Assembly: GCA_025774735.1 (NCBI GenBank)
Contig: JALGZU010000083.1
Span: 1-12,555, forward strand
DNA length: 12,555 bases
Source of the DNA: a candidate division LCP-89 bacterium
Lineage (GTDB): Bacteria; Electryoneota; B3-LCP
Direction of reading: 5' to 3'
The notes beneath the pieces were generated by a model. The model worked only from the letters and a program-made list of their open reading frames with translations. It had not been told where the DNA came from and searched no databases. Within the stretch, counting starts at the first letter, position 1. Each line of letters starts with the position of its first letter. Shown in pieces: positions 4,840 to 12,555 of this stretch. Made by a program: the position numbers and the translations under genes.

Positions 4840-7209
4840 TTATCCGCACTTGGTCCAGCCGCAGGACTGGCAAACCAGGCACCCCTCTTCATGGGTGACC
4901 TGGCCGCCACAGTCCGGGCACTGGTCGGGTATTTCTATCAGGTTGGTATCTTTTTTAACTTTTACTTCGGTCGGCGGCCGCATCTGGATCCCATTAGAAT
5001 TGTTCTCCAGCCGCTGGATGTAGCGTTCCAGAGCCTTGGCGATGGCATCCGGTGCGGACGTGACCAGTGTGCCGTTCTCCCAGACGGGATTGGGCCCTGA
5101 AATCCCTTTGAGTTGCTTTATGATCTGACGCGAATCGATGCCGGAGCGCAGCGCCAAGGAGATCAGCCGGGAGATGGCTTCAGACTGCGCTGCCAGGTTT
5201 CCGCCCGCCTTGCCGGTCGAAGTGAACACCTCGCAGGGGCCATATTCGTCGGAGTTTATGGTGATGTAACAGGCTCCGTCACCTGTGTTGACCCTCTCGG
5301 TCATCCCCTGGGTCACGCTGGGTCGCCTGCGCGGTTCCATGAAGGGACGACTGCCGTTTACGGCTTCGCCATTCTTTACTTCACTGCCCTTGTGCATAAC
5401 CTGTTCGGACCGGGATTCGTCGCGGTAAACTGTCAATCCCTTGCAGCCGAGATCGTAAGCCAGCATGTAAGCGCGCTTCACGTCGCTGGCCGTCGCGTTT
5501 TTGGGAAAGTTGATTGTCTTTGATACGGCGTTGTCGGTGTACTTCTGGAAGGCAGCCTGCATGCGCACATGCCATTCAGGAGCAATTTCATGCGAGGTGA
5601 CGTAGATACGCCGCAACGGTTCGGGGACGTCTTCAACTTCCTCCAGCGACTTGCAATTGGCGATGCGTTCGACCAGATCGTCCGTGCGGATACCAGCGCG
5701 ATCCAGCGCTTTTTCGAAGTGACGGTTGACGTAGAGAAGTTCCTGGCCGTCCATGACCTTCTTGATGTAGACCAGACTGAATACCGGTTCGACGCCACCG
5801 GAACTGTCAGCAATCATGGACAGAGTGCCGGTGGGAGCGATGGTCGTCACCGTCGCATTGCGAATCGGATTTTCGTGTATGGATTTTTCAAAGTTCGCGA
5901 AGGCACCCCGTTCTGACGCTAGCTGTTCCGAAGCCTTGTGGGAGGTGCGCCGAATAAATGCCATGATCTCCTCACCCAACTTGATCCCATCGGCAGAGTT
6001 GTAGGGAATCTCAAGCTGGAAGAGCAGATCGGCGAAACCCATGACGCCGAGGCCGATTTTTCTGTTGGCCCGAGTCATCTCCTCGATTTGCGGCAACGGA
6101 TATTTGTTTACTTCGATAACATCATCGAGGAAACGCACGGAGAGTTTCACCGTGTTTTCGAGCTTCTCCCAGTCGATAGCGCCGTCAATGACCATGTGAT
6201 CCAGGTTGATTGACCCCAGATTGCAGGATTCGAAAGGTAGTAACGGTTGTTCCCCGCAGGGATTAGTGGACTCTATGGCTCCGATCTTCGGGGTGGGATT
6301 GCTGCGGTTGATCTGGTCCAGAAAGACGATGCCAGGTTCTCCGTTGCTCCAGGCGTTCTCGACTATTTTGTCGAAGAGTTTCTTCGCATTCACCTCTTTG
6401 ACGACTTCCCCGGTACGCTGGTCCCTGAGTTCAAATTTGAGATTGTTCTTGACTGCGTCCATAAAGTCGTCTGTAACCGCTACAGAGATATTAAAATTGT
6501 TCAGGGCATTTTCGCCCTTCTTGCAGTTGGTGAACTGTTCGATATCGGGGTGATCGACCCGAAGTATCGCCATGTTGGCTCCACGCCGGGTTCCCCCCTG
6601 CTTGACCGTCTCTGTGGCGGCGTTGAAGACCGACATGAACGAAACCGGTCCGGAGGCTGTTCCTGCGGTGGATCTGACCACACTGTCTTTGGAACGCAAA
6701 CGGGAAAAGGAAAAACCTGTCCCGCCGCCGCTTTTATGAATCAGTGCGGTGTGCTTGATGGCATCGAAAATTCCTTCCATACTGTCTTCAACCGGCAGAA
6801 CGAAACAGGCGGAGAGTTGTCCCAATTCTCTTCCAGCGTTCATTAACGTAGGGGAATTGGGCAGGAAATCCAGCGACGCCATCAAGTGGTAGAAAATCTC
6901 CTCAACCTTGGAGAGGTCTTTATCGCTTATGCCCTTGTTAAATATCTTCTCGGCTAAAGCGATGTGTTTCGCTACCCGCCTGAACATCTCGTCCGGCTTC
7001 TCTACTACCTTTCCACCTTCGTCCTTGGCCAGGTAGCGTCTCTCGAGGACGGCCAGACTGTTATCGGAATAGGTATAACTCTTCTGTCGCTCTATTTCCG
7101 GCAATTCAATCCTCTCAGAACCCCCGCTGGTTTCACTCTTTTTCTGAGCGGATGCACCTGCAAAAAGATCGTTCGCCTTGCTCTGCACTGATGACGTTTG
7201 TGGAAGCAT
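4840..7209 (-). CDS. nrdJ: Class II (adenosylcobalamin-dependent) ribonucleoside-diphosphate reductase
   Basis: Reduces ribonucleotides to deoxyribonucleotides using a radical generated from coenzyme B12, without oxygen; it needs no small subunit. Numbered from the ATG at 7207-7209 (789 residues), the redox-pair cysteines are Cys135 (SACFVLP) and Cys329 (ESCNLGSINL). The active-site NPCGE has Asn316, Cys318 and Glu320. A TSCPD domain lies at about 640-735. The tail is a zinc ribbon with a shuttle pair (Cys764, 767, 777, 780, 783, 788; ending CGWTKC). An in-frame GTG at 7236 would add nine residues but lies about 10 nt from the expected transcript start and has no ribosome site. The ATG has GGGG 5 nt upstream. 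Two NrdR-like boxes and a good promoter precede it. No cobalamin riboswitch is seen. Confidence 0.96.
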   Translation of the reverse strand: MLPQTSSVQSKANDLFAGASAQKKSETSGGSERIELPEIERQKSYTYSDNSLAVLERRYLAKDEGGKVVEKPDEMFRRVAKHIALAEKIFNKGISDKDLSKVEEIFYHLMASLDFLPNSPTLMNAGRELGQLSACFVLPVEDSMEGIFDAIKHTALIHKSGGGTGFSFSRLRSKDSVVRSTAGTASGPVSFMSVFNAATETVKQGGTRRGANMAILRVDHPDIEQFTNCKKGENALNNFNISVAVTDDFMDAVKNNLKFELRDQRTGEVVKEVNAKKLFDKIVENAWSNGEPGIVFLDQINRSNPTPKIGAIESTNPCGEQPLLPFESCNLGSINLDHMVIDGAIDWEKLENTVKLSVRFLDDVIEVNKYPLPQIEEMTRANRKIGLGVMGFADLLFQLEIPYNSADGIKLGEEIMAFIRRTSHKASEQLASERGAFANFEKSIHENPIRNATVTTIAPTGTLSMIADSSGGVEPVFSLVYIKKVMDGQELLYVNRHFEKALDRAGIRTDDLVERIANCKSLEEVEDVPEPLRRIYVTSHEIAPEWHVRMQAAFQKYTDNAVSKTINFPKNATASDVKRAYMLAYDLGCKGLTVYRDESRSEQVMHKGSEVKNGEAVNGSRPFMEPRRRPSVTQGMTERVNTGDGACYITINSDEYGPCEVFTSTGKAGGNLAAQSEAISRLISLALRSGIDSRQIIKQLKGISGPNPVWENGTLVTSAPDAIAKALERYIQRLENNSNGIQMRPPTEVKVKKDTNLIEIPDQCPDCGGQVTHEEGCLVCQSCGWTKCG

Positions 7210-7252
7210 CTTCACCCCATTATGACTGATCTGCACTGAAAAGGTAGGTGCT

Positions 7253-7281
7253 AATATACTATTTATTCTCGTTCATGTCAA
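7253..7281 (-). promoter_or_regulatory. Sigma-70-type promoter of nrdJ
   Basis: On the minus strand, TTGACA (7281-7276) and TATATT (7258-7253) are separated by exactly 17 bp. This puts the transcript start near 7246 and a leader of about 37 nt before the ATG at 7209. Confidence 0.75.
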
Positions 7282-7292
7282 GTAAATAATTA

Positions 7293-7308
7293 ACGCAATA
7301 CGTTGTCG
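7293..7308. promoter_or_regulatory. NrdR box-like operator, promoter-proximal copy
   Basis: ACGCAATACGTTGTCG agrees at about 11 of 16 positions with the NrdR-box consensus as I recall it (acaCwAtATaTwGtgt). It lies just upstream of the nrdJ -35 element, about -47 to -62 from the inferred start. NrdR is the zinc-finger/ATP-cone repressor of ribonucleotide reductase genes. Confidence 0.6.
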
Positions 7309-7323
7309 TTTGAACATCTGTGC

Positions 7324-7339
7324 ACACAATATAATGTTG
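7324..7339. promoter_or_regulatory. NrdR box-like operator, promoter-distal copy
   Basis: ACACAATATAATGTTG agrees at about 13 of 16 positions with the NrdR-box consensus. It begins 31 bp from the start of the other copy, about three helical turns, which is the usual spacing of paired NrdR boxes. The spacing strengthens both calls. Confidence 0.68.
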
Positions 7340-7434
7340 TATTTGAGATTGTAGAGCGCTTAAAGTTGTAGCGGAATTGCGGTATCTACGAATAAATCGA
7401 AGAATTTAGGCGTAAGTGGATTAATCGGACTGTT

Positions 7435-8166
7435 TCAGAGTAGTAGAGGAAGAATTTTACCGGCCTTTTCATGGAAGACCCAAGAGGCTGCGCCATCCAT
7501 CGGAGTTGGCTCCATATTGATGATTCCCAACCGCGCTCCGGACTCCAGAGCCGCGACGGGAACCTGCGAAGCAGGGTAAACGAAGAGCGAGCTGCCTACT
7601 ACCAGCAACAGAGAGCACTCCCTGGCGAGTTTGAAGGATTTTTCGATGGCGCCGGGCGGCAGCATCTCCCCAAAGAAAACCACATCCGGCCTGAGAATCC
7701 CTCCACAAACCGTGCACTCCGGAGGCAAATCCTTTTCGAGTGCTGATTCGGCCTCATCCAGGTTATAGCTCTTCCGGCATTTCATGCAGTGGAAAGATCG
7801 CGACGATCCATGCAGTTCTATAACCTGCCCGGATCCCGCAGCCTGGTGCAAGCCGTCGATATTCTGAGTGATGACCCCGAGCACTTTGTCATTCCTTTCC
7901 AGCTCAGCGATCGCATAATGCGCCGGGTTTGGTTTGGCGTCGTGCAGCAGAGGACCACGGGTATCCCTGAAGAACGACCAGTAATATGACGGATCTTTCT
8001 CAAAATAGCTAATGGATGCGTATTTATCTGGATCGTATTTCGTCCAAAATCCTCCTGTTCCCCGGTATGTGGGAATGCCCGATTCTTCGGAAGCTCCTGC
8101 ACCGGTAAATACGACGATCCTCCCCTCGTTGACGGCCTGCTTCAGTTTCGCTATTTTCTCGTCCAA
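7435..8166 (-). CDS. cobB: NAD-dependent protein deacylase, Sir2 family
   Basis: Removes acetyl or other acyl groups from lysines, using NAD and releasing nicotinamide and O-acyl-ADP-ribose. At 243 residues it is a complete single-domain sirtuin. Visible signatures are GAGAS (22-26), GIPTYRG (30-36), TQNIDGLH (100-107), catalytic His119 in ELHGS, zinc ligands Cys127, Cys130, Cys151 and Cys154, RPDVVFFGE (159-167), GSSL (191-194) and NMEPTP (217-222). The start is TTG at 8164-8166. A TAA stop sits directly before it in frame, and no ATG or GTG follows before the NAD-binding motif, so the TTG start is close to forced. It is a single gene with its own promoter, divergent from the patatin gene. 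The symbol reflects family membership, not shown acyl specificity. Confidence 0.93.
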   Translation of the reverse strand: MDEKIAKLKQAVNEGRIVVFTGAGASEESGIPTYRGTGGFWTKYDPDKYASISYFEKDPSYYWSFFRDTRGPLLHDAKPNPAHYAIAELERNDKVLGVITQNIDGLHQAAGSGQVIELHGSSRSFHCMKCRKSYNLDEAESALEKDLPPECTVCGGILRPDVVFFGEMLPPGAIEKSFKLARECSLLLVVGSSLFVYPASQVPVAALESGARLGIINMEPTPMDGAASWVFHEKAGKILPLLL

Positions 8167-8212
8167 TTACTGCTCTAGTTTTCTATAAATAAATCTATCA
8201 GCCGATGTGATG

Positions 8213-8241
8213 AGTATAACTCTTCCAGTCATAATTATCAA
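8213..8241 (-). promoter_or_regulatory. Sigma-70-type promoter of the sirtuin gene
   Basis: On the minus strand, TTGATA (8241-8236) and TATACT (8218-8213) lie 17 bp apart, each one base from consensus. The leader would be about 40 nt to the TTG start at 8166. Confidence 0.7.
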
Positions 8242-8304
8242 GTCTTTTTCTCTTCGATCTTCGATTGTAACAGCGCTTTTTGGTAACTTATTTCATCATT
8301 TATC

Positions 8305-8333
8305 TTGACTTTACCTTTGCACGGTTGTATCTT
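8305..8333 (+). promoter_or_regulatory. Sigma-70-type promoter of the patatin-like gene
   Basis: TTGACT (8305-8310) and TATCTT (8328-8333) are separated by 17 bp. A GAGGCAGGA ribosome site (8342-8350) follows before the ATG at 8362. The -10 is only four of six, so a TATATT 6 bp further on is an alternative at a poorer spacing. Confidence 0.5.
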
Positions 8334-8361
8334 TATATTTTGAGGCAGGATAATTAATCAC

Positions 8362-9348
8362 ATGACCTCACCGGATAAAAAGAAAAAGGTCGGTATCGCG
8401 CTCGGTGGAGGTGGTTCCCGAGGATTCGCGCACCTGGGCGTCCTGGCCGTTCTGGAAGATGCCGGCATTCCTATAGACGTGATCGCCGGCACCAGTATGG
8501 GTGCGGTCGTCGGTGGATTATACGCCAGATTTCGGTCGATCGAAGACGTGTCACAGCGCCTGCAACTGGTTCTGAAGGAGCATCAGTCTAAGGCTAGCGA
8601 TTTGAATGTCTATCCGGACGACTCCAAGGGCGACCACTTCTTCGATCATGTCACCAAGGAGATCAAGCAGCGTCTTATTATAAACCTGTCGATTTCGCGG
8701 ATGGCGCTGCTGCCTTCGTCTCGTCTGGAAGAGGCAATCGCCGACTTGTTGGATGATTGTAGGATCGAAGAGTTGCCGGTGCCCTTCGCCGCCGTTGCTT
8801 CGGATTTAGTCTCGGGCAAGGGTGTAACCATCAGGCGTGGACCACTGCGTGAAGCGATCGTGGCCAGCTCTTCCATCCCCGGATTTTTTCCCCCGGTGGA
8901 ATCGAACGGCCTACTACTGGTGGACGGGGAAGTCACGGATCTCATCCCGGTCGACACCTGCTTCGATCTGGGCGCCGACATCGTAATCGCGGTTGACGTC
9001 CGGCGTGATCTAGGTTTGAAATCCGAATTGCGCCATACCATGGACGTGCTCCTGCGAGCCGCCAGAATTACCAACCATCGTTACGCCGAATCTGCGCTGA
9101 GAAGGGCTGATTATGTCATTCGCCCGGCTCTCCAAGAAGTGCAATGGTCCGAGTTCGACAGATTCAGTGAGATAGTTGCAGCAGGAGAAGAAACTGCCCG
9201 TCAAAGTCTATCTGAACTGAAAGAAGTGATCAGAGCAGCGAATACTTCTCACTGGTGGCGGATTTGGCGAAAGGGACTGCGTCCGGATCGTCAGAAGCGC
9301 GAGTCCCATTCAATTGCGATGGAAACTGACCAAATCTCATCCGGCTAA
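8362..9348 (+). CDS. Patatin-like phospholipase family protein (RssA/NTE type)
   Basis: A 328-residue serine hydrolase that probably acts on phospholipid or other acyl esters. The oxyanion-hole loop is GGGGSRG (15-21), the nucleophile Ser45 sits in GTSMG (43-47), and the partner Asp188 is in DGEVTD. The usual dyad motif is DGG or DGA; here it is DGE, a mild departure. ASSSIPGFFPP (168-178) is also typical of the family. There is no signal peptide, so the protein is cytoplasmic or peripheral to the inner membrane. The C-terminal part beyond about residue 290 is charged, with a WWRIW patch that might touch membrane (inference). It is transcribed divergently from the sirtuin gene, with its own promoter and a GAGGCAGGA ribosome site 11 nt before the ATG. 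No neighbour suggests a partner. Confidence 0.92.
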   Translation: MTSPDKKKKVGIALGGGGSRGFAHLGVLAVLEDAGIPIDVIAGTSMGAVVGGLYARFRSIEDVSQRLQLVLKEHQSKASDLNVYPDDSKGDHFFDHVTKEIKQRLIINLSISRMALLPSSRLEEAIADLLDDCRIEELPVPFAAVASDLVSGKGVTIRRGPLREAIVASSSIPGFFPPVESNGLLLVDGEVTDLIPVDTCFDLGADIVIAVDVRRDLGLKSELRHTMDVLLRAARITNHRYAESALRRADYVIRPALQEVQWSEFDRFSEIVAAGEETARQSLSELKEVIRAANTSHWWRIWRKGLRPDRQKRESHSIAMETDQISSG

Positions 9349-9390
9349 CCAGGAGAGACTGGATGGAGTTTCCACTCAAGCACATTTACT

Positions 9391-9419
9391 TTGACTAACC
9401 GATTTTACAGCACGATAAT
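9391..9419 (+). promoter_or_regulatory. Sigma-70-type promoter of the secreted DUF2961 protein gene
   Basis: TTGACT (9391-9396) and GATAAT (9414-9419) are 17 bp apart, each five of six to consensus. The transcript would start near 9426, just before the GAGG ribosome site at 9436-9439, giving a short leader of about 20 nt. Confidence 0.65.
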
Positions 9420-9444
9420 TGTGTAAATTAATATTGAGGTTGGT

Positions 9445-12402
9445 ATGCGTTCGATACTGGGAGATTTTAGGCATAACATGTCGTGCCTCGTGCTATTTGC
9501 GTTCGTAATCCTAACCCTGCCATTGCGGGGAGTCACTCAGCCTCCGATCGGCCTGGATGCGGTCGAACAGTTTGCCAATCTACCTATCTACCAACAGGGC
9601 GTTATATCGCAGCAGCTATCCAGCTCCGATCAAATGGGGGGCAACGCAGACGGTGAGGGCTACCTTTACCAGGAAGATTCCCTCTTTGTCGTCTTCGACC
9701 GGGAAGGACCGGGCTGCATCTACAGGCTTTGGGTGAGCAGCACCCCCACATCAGCGACACGCCGGGTCCTCTTCTTCTTCGACGGTGAGACTGATCCCAG
9801 CATCAATGGCATTGTCCAGCAACTTTTCTCCGGTTTATTCAATCCCTTCCTGTTCCCTCTGACGGGGCCTTCCAGTATTTCTTCAGGTGGATACTACTCT
9901 TACTTTCCTCTCCCCTATGCTGACCACCTCAAAGTCGCCTTCGTGGATGACAGCGAACCTCATCAGATCGGCTACGACACGTATGAAACTGGCACTCCAG
10001 TCACTACCTACACCGGTCTGGAGGACCCCACAGCTGTGATCACACAATGGCAGAACATCGGGACCGATCCCAAAGATCCTACCGGTAACATCACCGTCAA
10101 CGATTCCTTGACATTGGGATTGGGAGCCACGGAGACAATTTTTTCGTCCGTTGGCGAGGGTCAAATCACCGGCATCCGGATTCGGATTAACCCGGCCATG
10201 ACGAGCACTCTGGGTAGCTTGAAACTGCAATTTTACTGGGATAGCAGCACGGTGCCGCAGGTCGAATCTTCCTTCGGCAGCTTTTTCGGGAATTCATTGG
10301 CCCCGTCAAATGTGGACGGCATGCCGATCGGGGTTTCAGCGGGGGAGTACTACTGCTTCTTCCCGATGCCTTTCTGGCAGAACGCACGCCTAGACCTCTA
10401 CAATTCTTCGCCAAACCATTCCATCGACGTCAACTATACGATCACCTACAAAACCGATCCATATCCTTCCGAAAGCGGTTATTTTGCAGCCGTCCAGAGG
10501 GAGTTCATGCAGGCTGTTGCCGGCCAGGATATGACGATCGGCGAATTCGCCGGCTGCGGAAACTTTGTCGGGATGATAACCACGCTCAATGCGCGAGATT
10601 GGCCGAATTTTCTCACCGGTGACCTGCGTATCTATACAGACGGCAGGGCCTATCCGATAGCTCAAGGCACCGATTTCGACGGTGATTTCAATGCCGGGGA
10701 CTACCTGGCATCAGGAACATTCTCATTGCCTGTCCATGGAGTGCCAGCCATTTTAACGGGTTTTGAGAACAAGGTCAATGCTTACCGTTTCTTCCTGGGG
10801 GACGTGATCCCCTTTGGCAATTCAGTTCAGATTTACGCTGAGCACGGCAACCGGAATTCAGAATCGATCGAGTATTCTGCCGTGACCTTCGCCTACCTCC
10901 GGCCCGAAATTGCCTTGGCTCTTACAGATCAGTTCGATGTCGGTGACCTCGGCGAGGAGGCTGCGCATGCTTATACCATTAACGGTTCGCAGTTCTACAC
11001 ATTGCATAATTACGCCTACCCTGGACAGCTTGACGAGGAGTTTTTCTACGACGACGGCAGGATGATTCTGGGGAGTTCGTCATTCTCGGTCGCCATCGAT
11101 CCACAGAACGAGGGAGTGCGCCTGGTCCGACGCAAAGATTCATCGATCCATCCCCAAGCGGCGGAAGTCCTGGTGGATGCCGTCAGCGTTGGCACCTGGT
11201 GGGACGGTGACTTCAATTTTTACAAGCGCTGGGGAGAATCCGCATTCGAAATCCCTGCGGCATATACTCAGGGACTTTCCCAGATTACCGTCGAGGTCAA
11301 TCCGGGCGGCTTGTACGATTGGAATGAGTATTACTATTGGATCTATTCGCATATTCCCCCCCAACCCGATATAACTCCCCCTGGACTGGTGATGAACGTA
11401 GAAGCGCAGACTCTCGAAGCGGGCACGAAGTTGCTCCTGCAGTGGGATCCGGGTGGAGACGATCTGGGAGTTGCCAGGTACAGGATTTACCGGGACACCA
11501 CAACCGGTGTGCAGGCAAGCAGCGAATTTCTCGCCGGGGAATCCGTCCTGATCCGTTACACCGACGAGAGTTTGAATCCTGGAACTTATTATTACTACCG
11601 GATCAGCGCGATGGACTATTCAGGTAACGAGGGAGAAGCTTCCTCCGAAGTGTTACAGCGAACGTCAAACAACTACTATTACGAAGGCGAAGACATCAGC
11701 CGCTTTCTGGGCACTTCCGGGGATGCCTACACTGCGGAAAACATGATGCCCTACGGCGAAGACTGGAGCGGCCAGTACCAGCTCCTCTATTACTCCAACA
11801 ATGTGGGGGATTATTTCATCATTCCCATCGAAGTTGCTGAGACAGATATCTACGATGTCTTCGGATACTTCACCAAGGGATCATCTTACGGCAATTTGAA
11901 ATTATACATAGACAACCTCCTGCATGGCGACATCGTATATCTCTATGCTCCCTCAACCATTCGCAGTCCCATCGCCGAGTTCGGCAGCGTTTCACTCGAA
12001 GCCGGTGAACATGAATTCAAATTTGAAGTGGCAGGTAGAGACACCGCCAGCGATGACTTCTGGCTCGGACTGGACAACTTGCTGCTCACGGCACATTCTC
12101 TCATGCCGGTTGCGCCCACCGAGCCGCAGGGAACACCACAAGCATTCGCTCTCAAGCAGAATTACCCGAATCCCTTTAACGCCACCACGCGCATCAGTTT
12201 AAGTTTACCCAAGGCTGGTGTTACCGTCCTGACCGTTTTCGACGTTCAGGGCCGCCGTATCGCAGTCCTGAAGGACGAATGGATGGCGGCAGGCCAGCAC
12301 GCCCTCGATTGGAAGCCATCGAATTTGAGTTCAGGGCTCTATTTCGTCCGACTAAAGCAGGACGGAAGAACCTCCCTGAGAAAGGTCCTATTCCTCAAGT
12401 AG
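9445..12402 (+). CDS. Secreted DUF2961 (GH172-like) protein with FN3, carbohydrate-binding-like and type IX sorting domains
   Basis: 985 residues, ATG 5 nt after GAGG. A signal peptide is visible (hydrophobic 13-27, likely cleavage shortly after residue 30). Residues about 42-487 match DUF2961, the fold of glycoside hydrolase family 172: SSSDQMGGNADG (59-70), GPGCIYRLW (88-96), SSGGYYSYFPLP (146-157), CGNFVGM (371-377), AEHGNRNSESIEYS (465-478). A beta-rich region follows at about 490-635 (VRLVRRKDSS). An FN3 domain spans about 643-740 and a CBM6/35-like domain about 744-883. The end (900-985) is a sorting domain with NYPNPFN, FDVQGRRIAVL and SGLYFVRL, which in the FCB group directs export by the type IX system and cell-surface attachment. 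By family it should act on a glycan outside the cell, but the two Glu positions I expect to be catalytic appear to be Thr391 and Asp412, so activity is uncertain. It forms a single-gene unit. Confidence 0.88.
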   Translation: MRSILGDFRHNMSCLVLFAFVILTLPLRGVTQPPIGLDAVEQFANLPIYQQGVISQQLSSSDQMGGNADGEGYLYQEDSLFVVFDREGPGCIYRLWVSSTPTSATRRVLFFFDGETDPSINGIVQQLFSGLFNPFLFPLTGPSSISSGGYYSYFPLPYADHLKVAFVDDSEPHQIGYDTYETGTPVTTYTGLEDPTAVITQWQNIGTDPKDPTGNITVNDSLTLGLGATETIFSSVGEGQITGIRIRINPAMTSTLGSLKLQFYWDSSTVPQVESSFGSFFGNSLAPSNVDGMPIGVSAGEYYCFFPMPFWQNARLDLYNSSPNHSIDVNYTITYKTDPYPSESGYFAAVQREFMQAVAGQDMTIGEFAGCGNFVGMITTLNARDWPNFLTGDLRIYTDGRAYPIAQGTDFDGDFNAGDYLASGTFSLPVHGVPAILTGFENKVNAYRFFLGDVIPFGNSVQIYAEHGNRNSESIEYSAVTFAYLRPEIALALTDQFDVGDLGEEAAHAYTINGSQFYTLHNYAYPGQLDEEFFYDDGRMILGSSSFSVAIDPQNEGVRLVRRKDSSIHPQAAEVLVDAVSVGTWWDGDFNFYKRWGESAFEIPAAYTQGLSQITVEVNPGGLYDWNEYYYWIYSHIPPQPDITPPGLVMNVEAQTLEAGTKLLLQWDPGGDDLGVARYRIYRDTTTGVQASSEFLAGESVLIRYTDESLNPGTYYYYRISAMDYSGNEGEASSEVLQRTSNNYYYEGEDISRFLGTSGDAYTAENMMPYGEDWSGQYQLLYYSNNVGDYFIIPIEVAETDIYDVFGYFTKGSSYGNLKLYIDNLLHGDIVYLYAPSTIRSPIAEFGSVSLEAGEHEFKFEVAGRDTASDDFWLGLDNLLLTAHSLMPVAPTEPQGTPQAFALKQNYPNPFNATTRISLSLPKAGVTVLTVFDVQGRRIAVLKDEWMAAGQHALDWKPSNLSSGLYFVRLKQDGRTSLRKVLFLK

Positions 12403-12555
12403 AAACTTCGACAGCATGACGAATTATCCTCTCCGTCTTCCCTTTGCATCTTCTTTTTTGGGAGTTAGCTCAAATATTTCTTGCCTTCCAAGCGAATATA
12501 ATTTATCTTTCGACAAGTCCACTCCATCCTAAAAGCCTCGTTCAACTATCATGCC

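Noticed and set aside
6247..6846. Plus-strand open frame of 199 codons
   Set aside because: It is antisense to the well-conserved core of nrdJ and has no recognisable motif.
7237..7434. Cobalamin riboswitch before nrdJ
   Set aside because: The promoter sits only about 40 bp before the start codon, leaving no room for an aptamer, and no B12-box-like core is seen.
12403..12555. Possible gene or terminator after the DUF2961 gene
   Set aside because: Only a T-run without a stem and short frames of about 20 codons are seen; nothing can be supported.

Overview
This looks like a chromosomal segment of a bacterium with roughly balanced GC, probably from the wider FCB group (Fibrobacterota-Chlorobiota-Bacteroidota and related candidate phyla). 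The strongest clue is the large secreted protein at the right end. It finishes in a 'NYPNPFN'-type C-terminal sorting domain like those of type IX secretion cargo in that group. Clear Shine-Dalgarno sites and four promoter-like sites of the TTGAnn-17-TATNNT kind argue against a typical member of class Bacteroidia. A B12-dependent ribonucleotide reductase and two cysteine-rich ferredoxin-like proteins suit an anaerobic or facultative life. The exact phylum cannot be fixed from this window.

Layout, left to right. (1) 1-1780, minus strand: the 5' part of a membrane-anchored sulfatase-like (alkaline phosphatase superfamily) enzyme that runs off the left edge. It has Thr where true sulfatases have the formylglycine Cys. 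(2) 1855-2267, minus: the tmRNA gene ssrA with its terminator; the tag reads ADNNGYALAA. (3) 2268-2564: no convincing gene, but a terminator-like hairpin for the operon to its right. (4) 2565-4726, minus: a compact operon of two paralogous 18-plus-cysteine ferredoxin-like proteins flanking a SAM methyltransferase. It is followed by a small membrane-protein frame broken by one stop codon and preceded by a perfect 23-bp tandem duplication of its start region. (5) 4840-7209, minus: nrdJ, class II ribonucleotide reductase, with a good promoter and two NrdR-box-like sites 31 bp apart. (6) 7435-8166, minus: a Sir2 NAD-dependent deacylase with a TTG start. (7) 8362-9348, plus: a patatin-like phospholipase, divergent from the sirtuin. 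(8) 9445-12402, plus: a 985-residue secreted DUF2961/GH172-like protein with FN3, CBM-like and sorting domains. (9) 12403-12555: nothing recognised.

Most genes are housekeeping or stand-alone. The least explained unit is the ferredoxin-methyltransferase-ferredoxin operon. The two iron-sulfur proteins are clear duplicates, and the tight gene packing (7-bp gap, ATGA overlap) implies one function. The sequence shows no substrate, so its role remains open.
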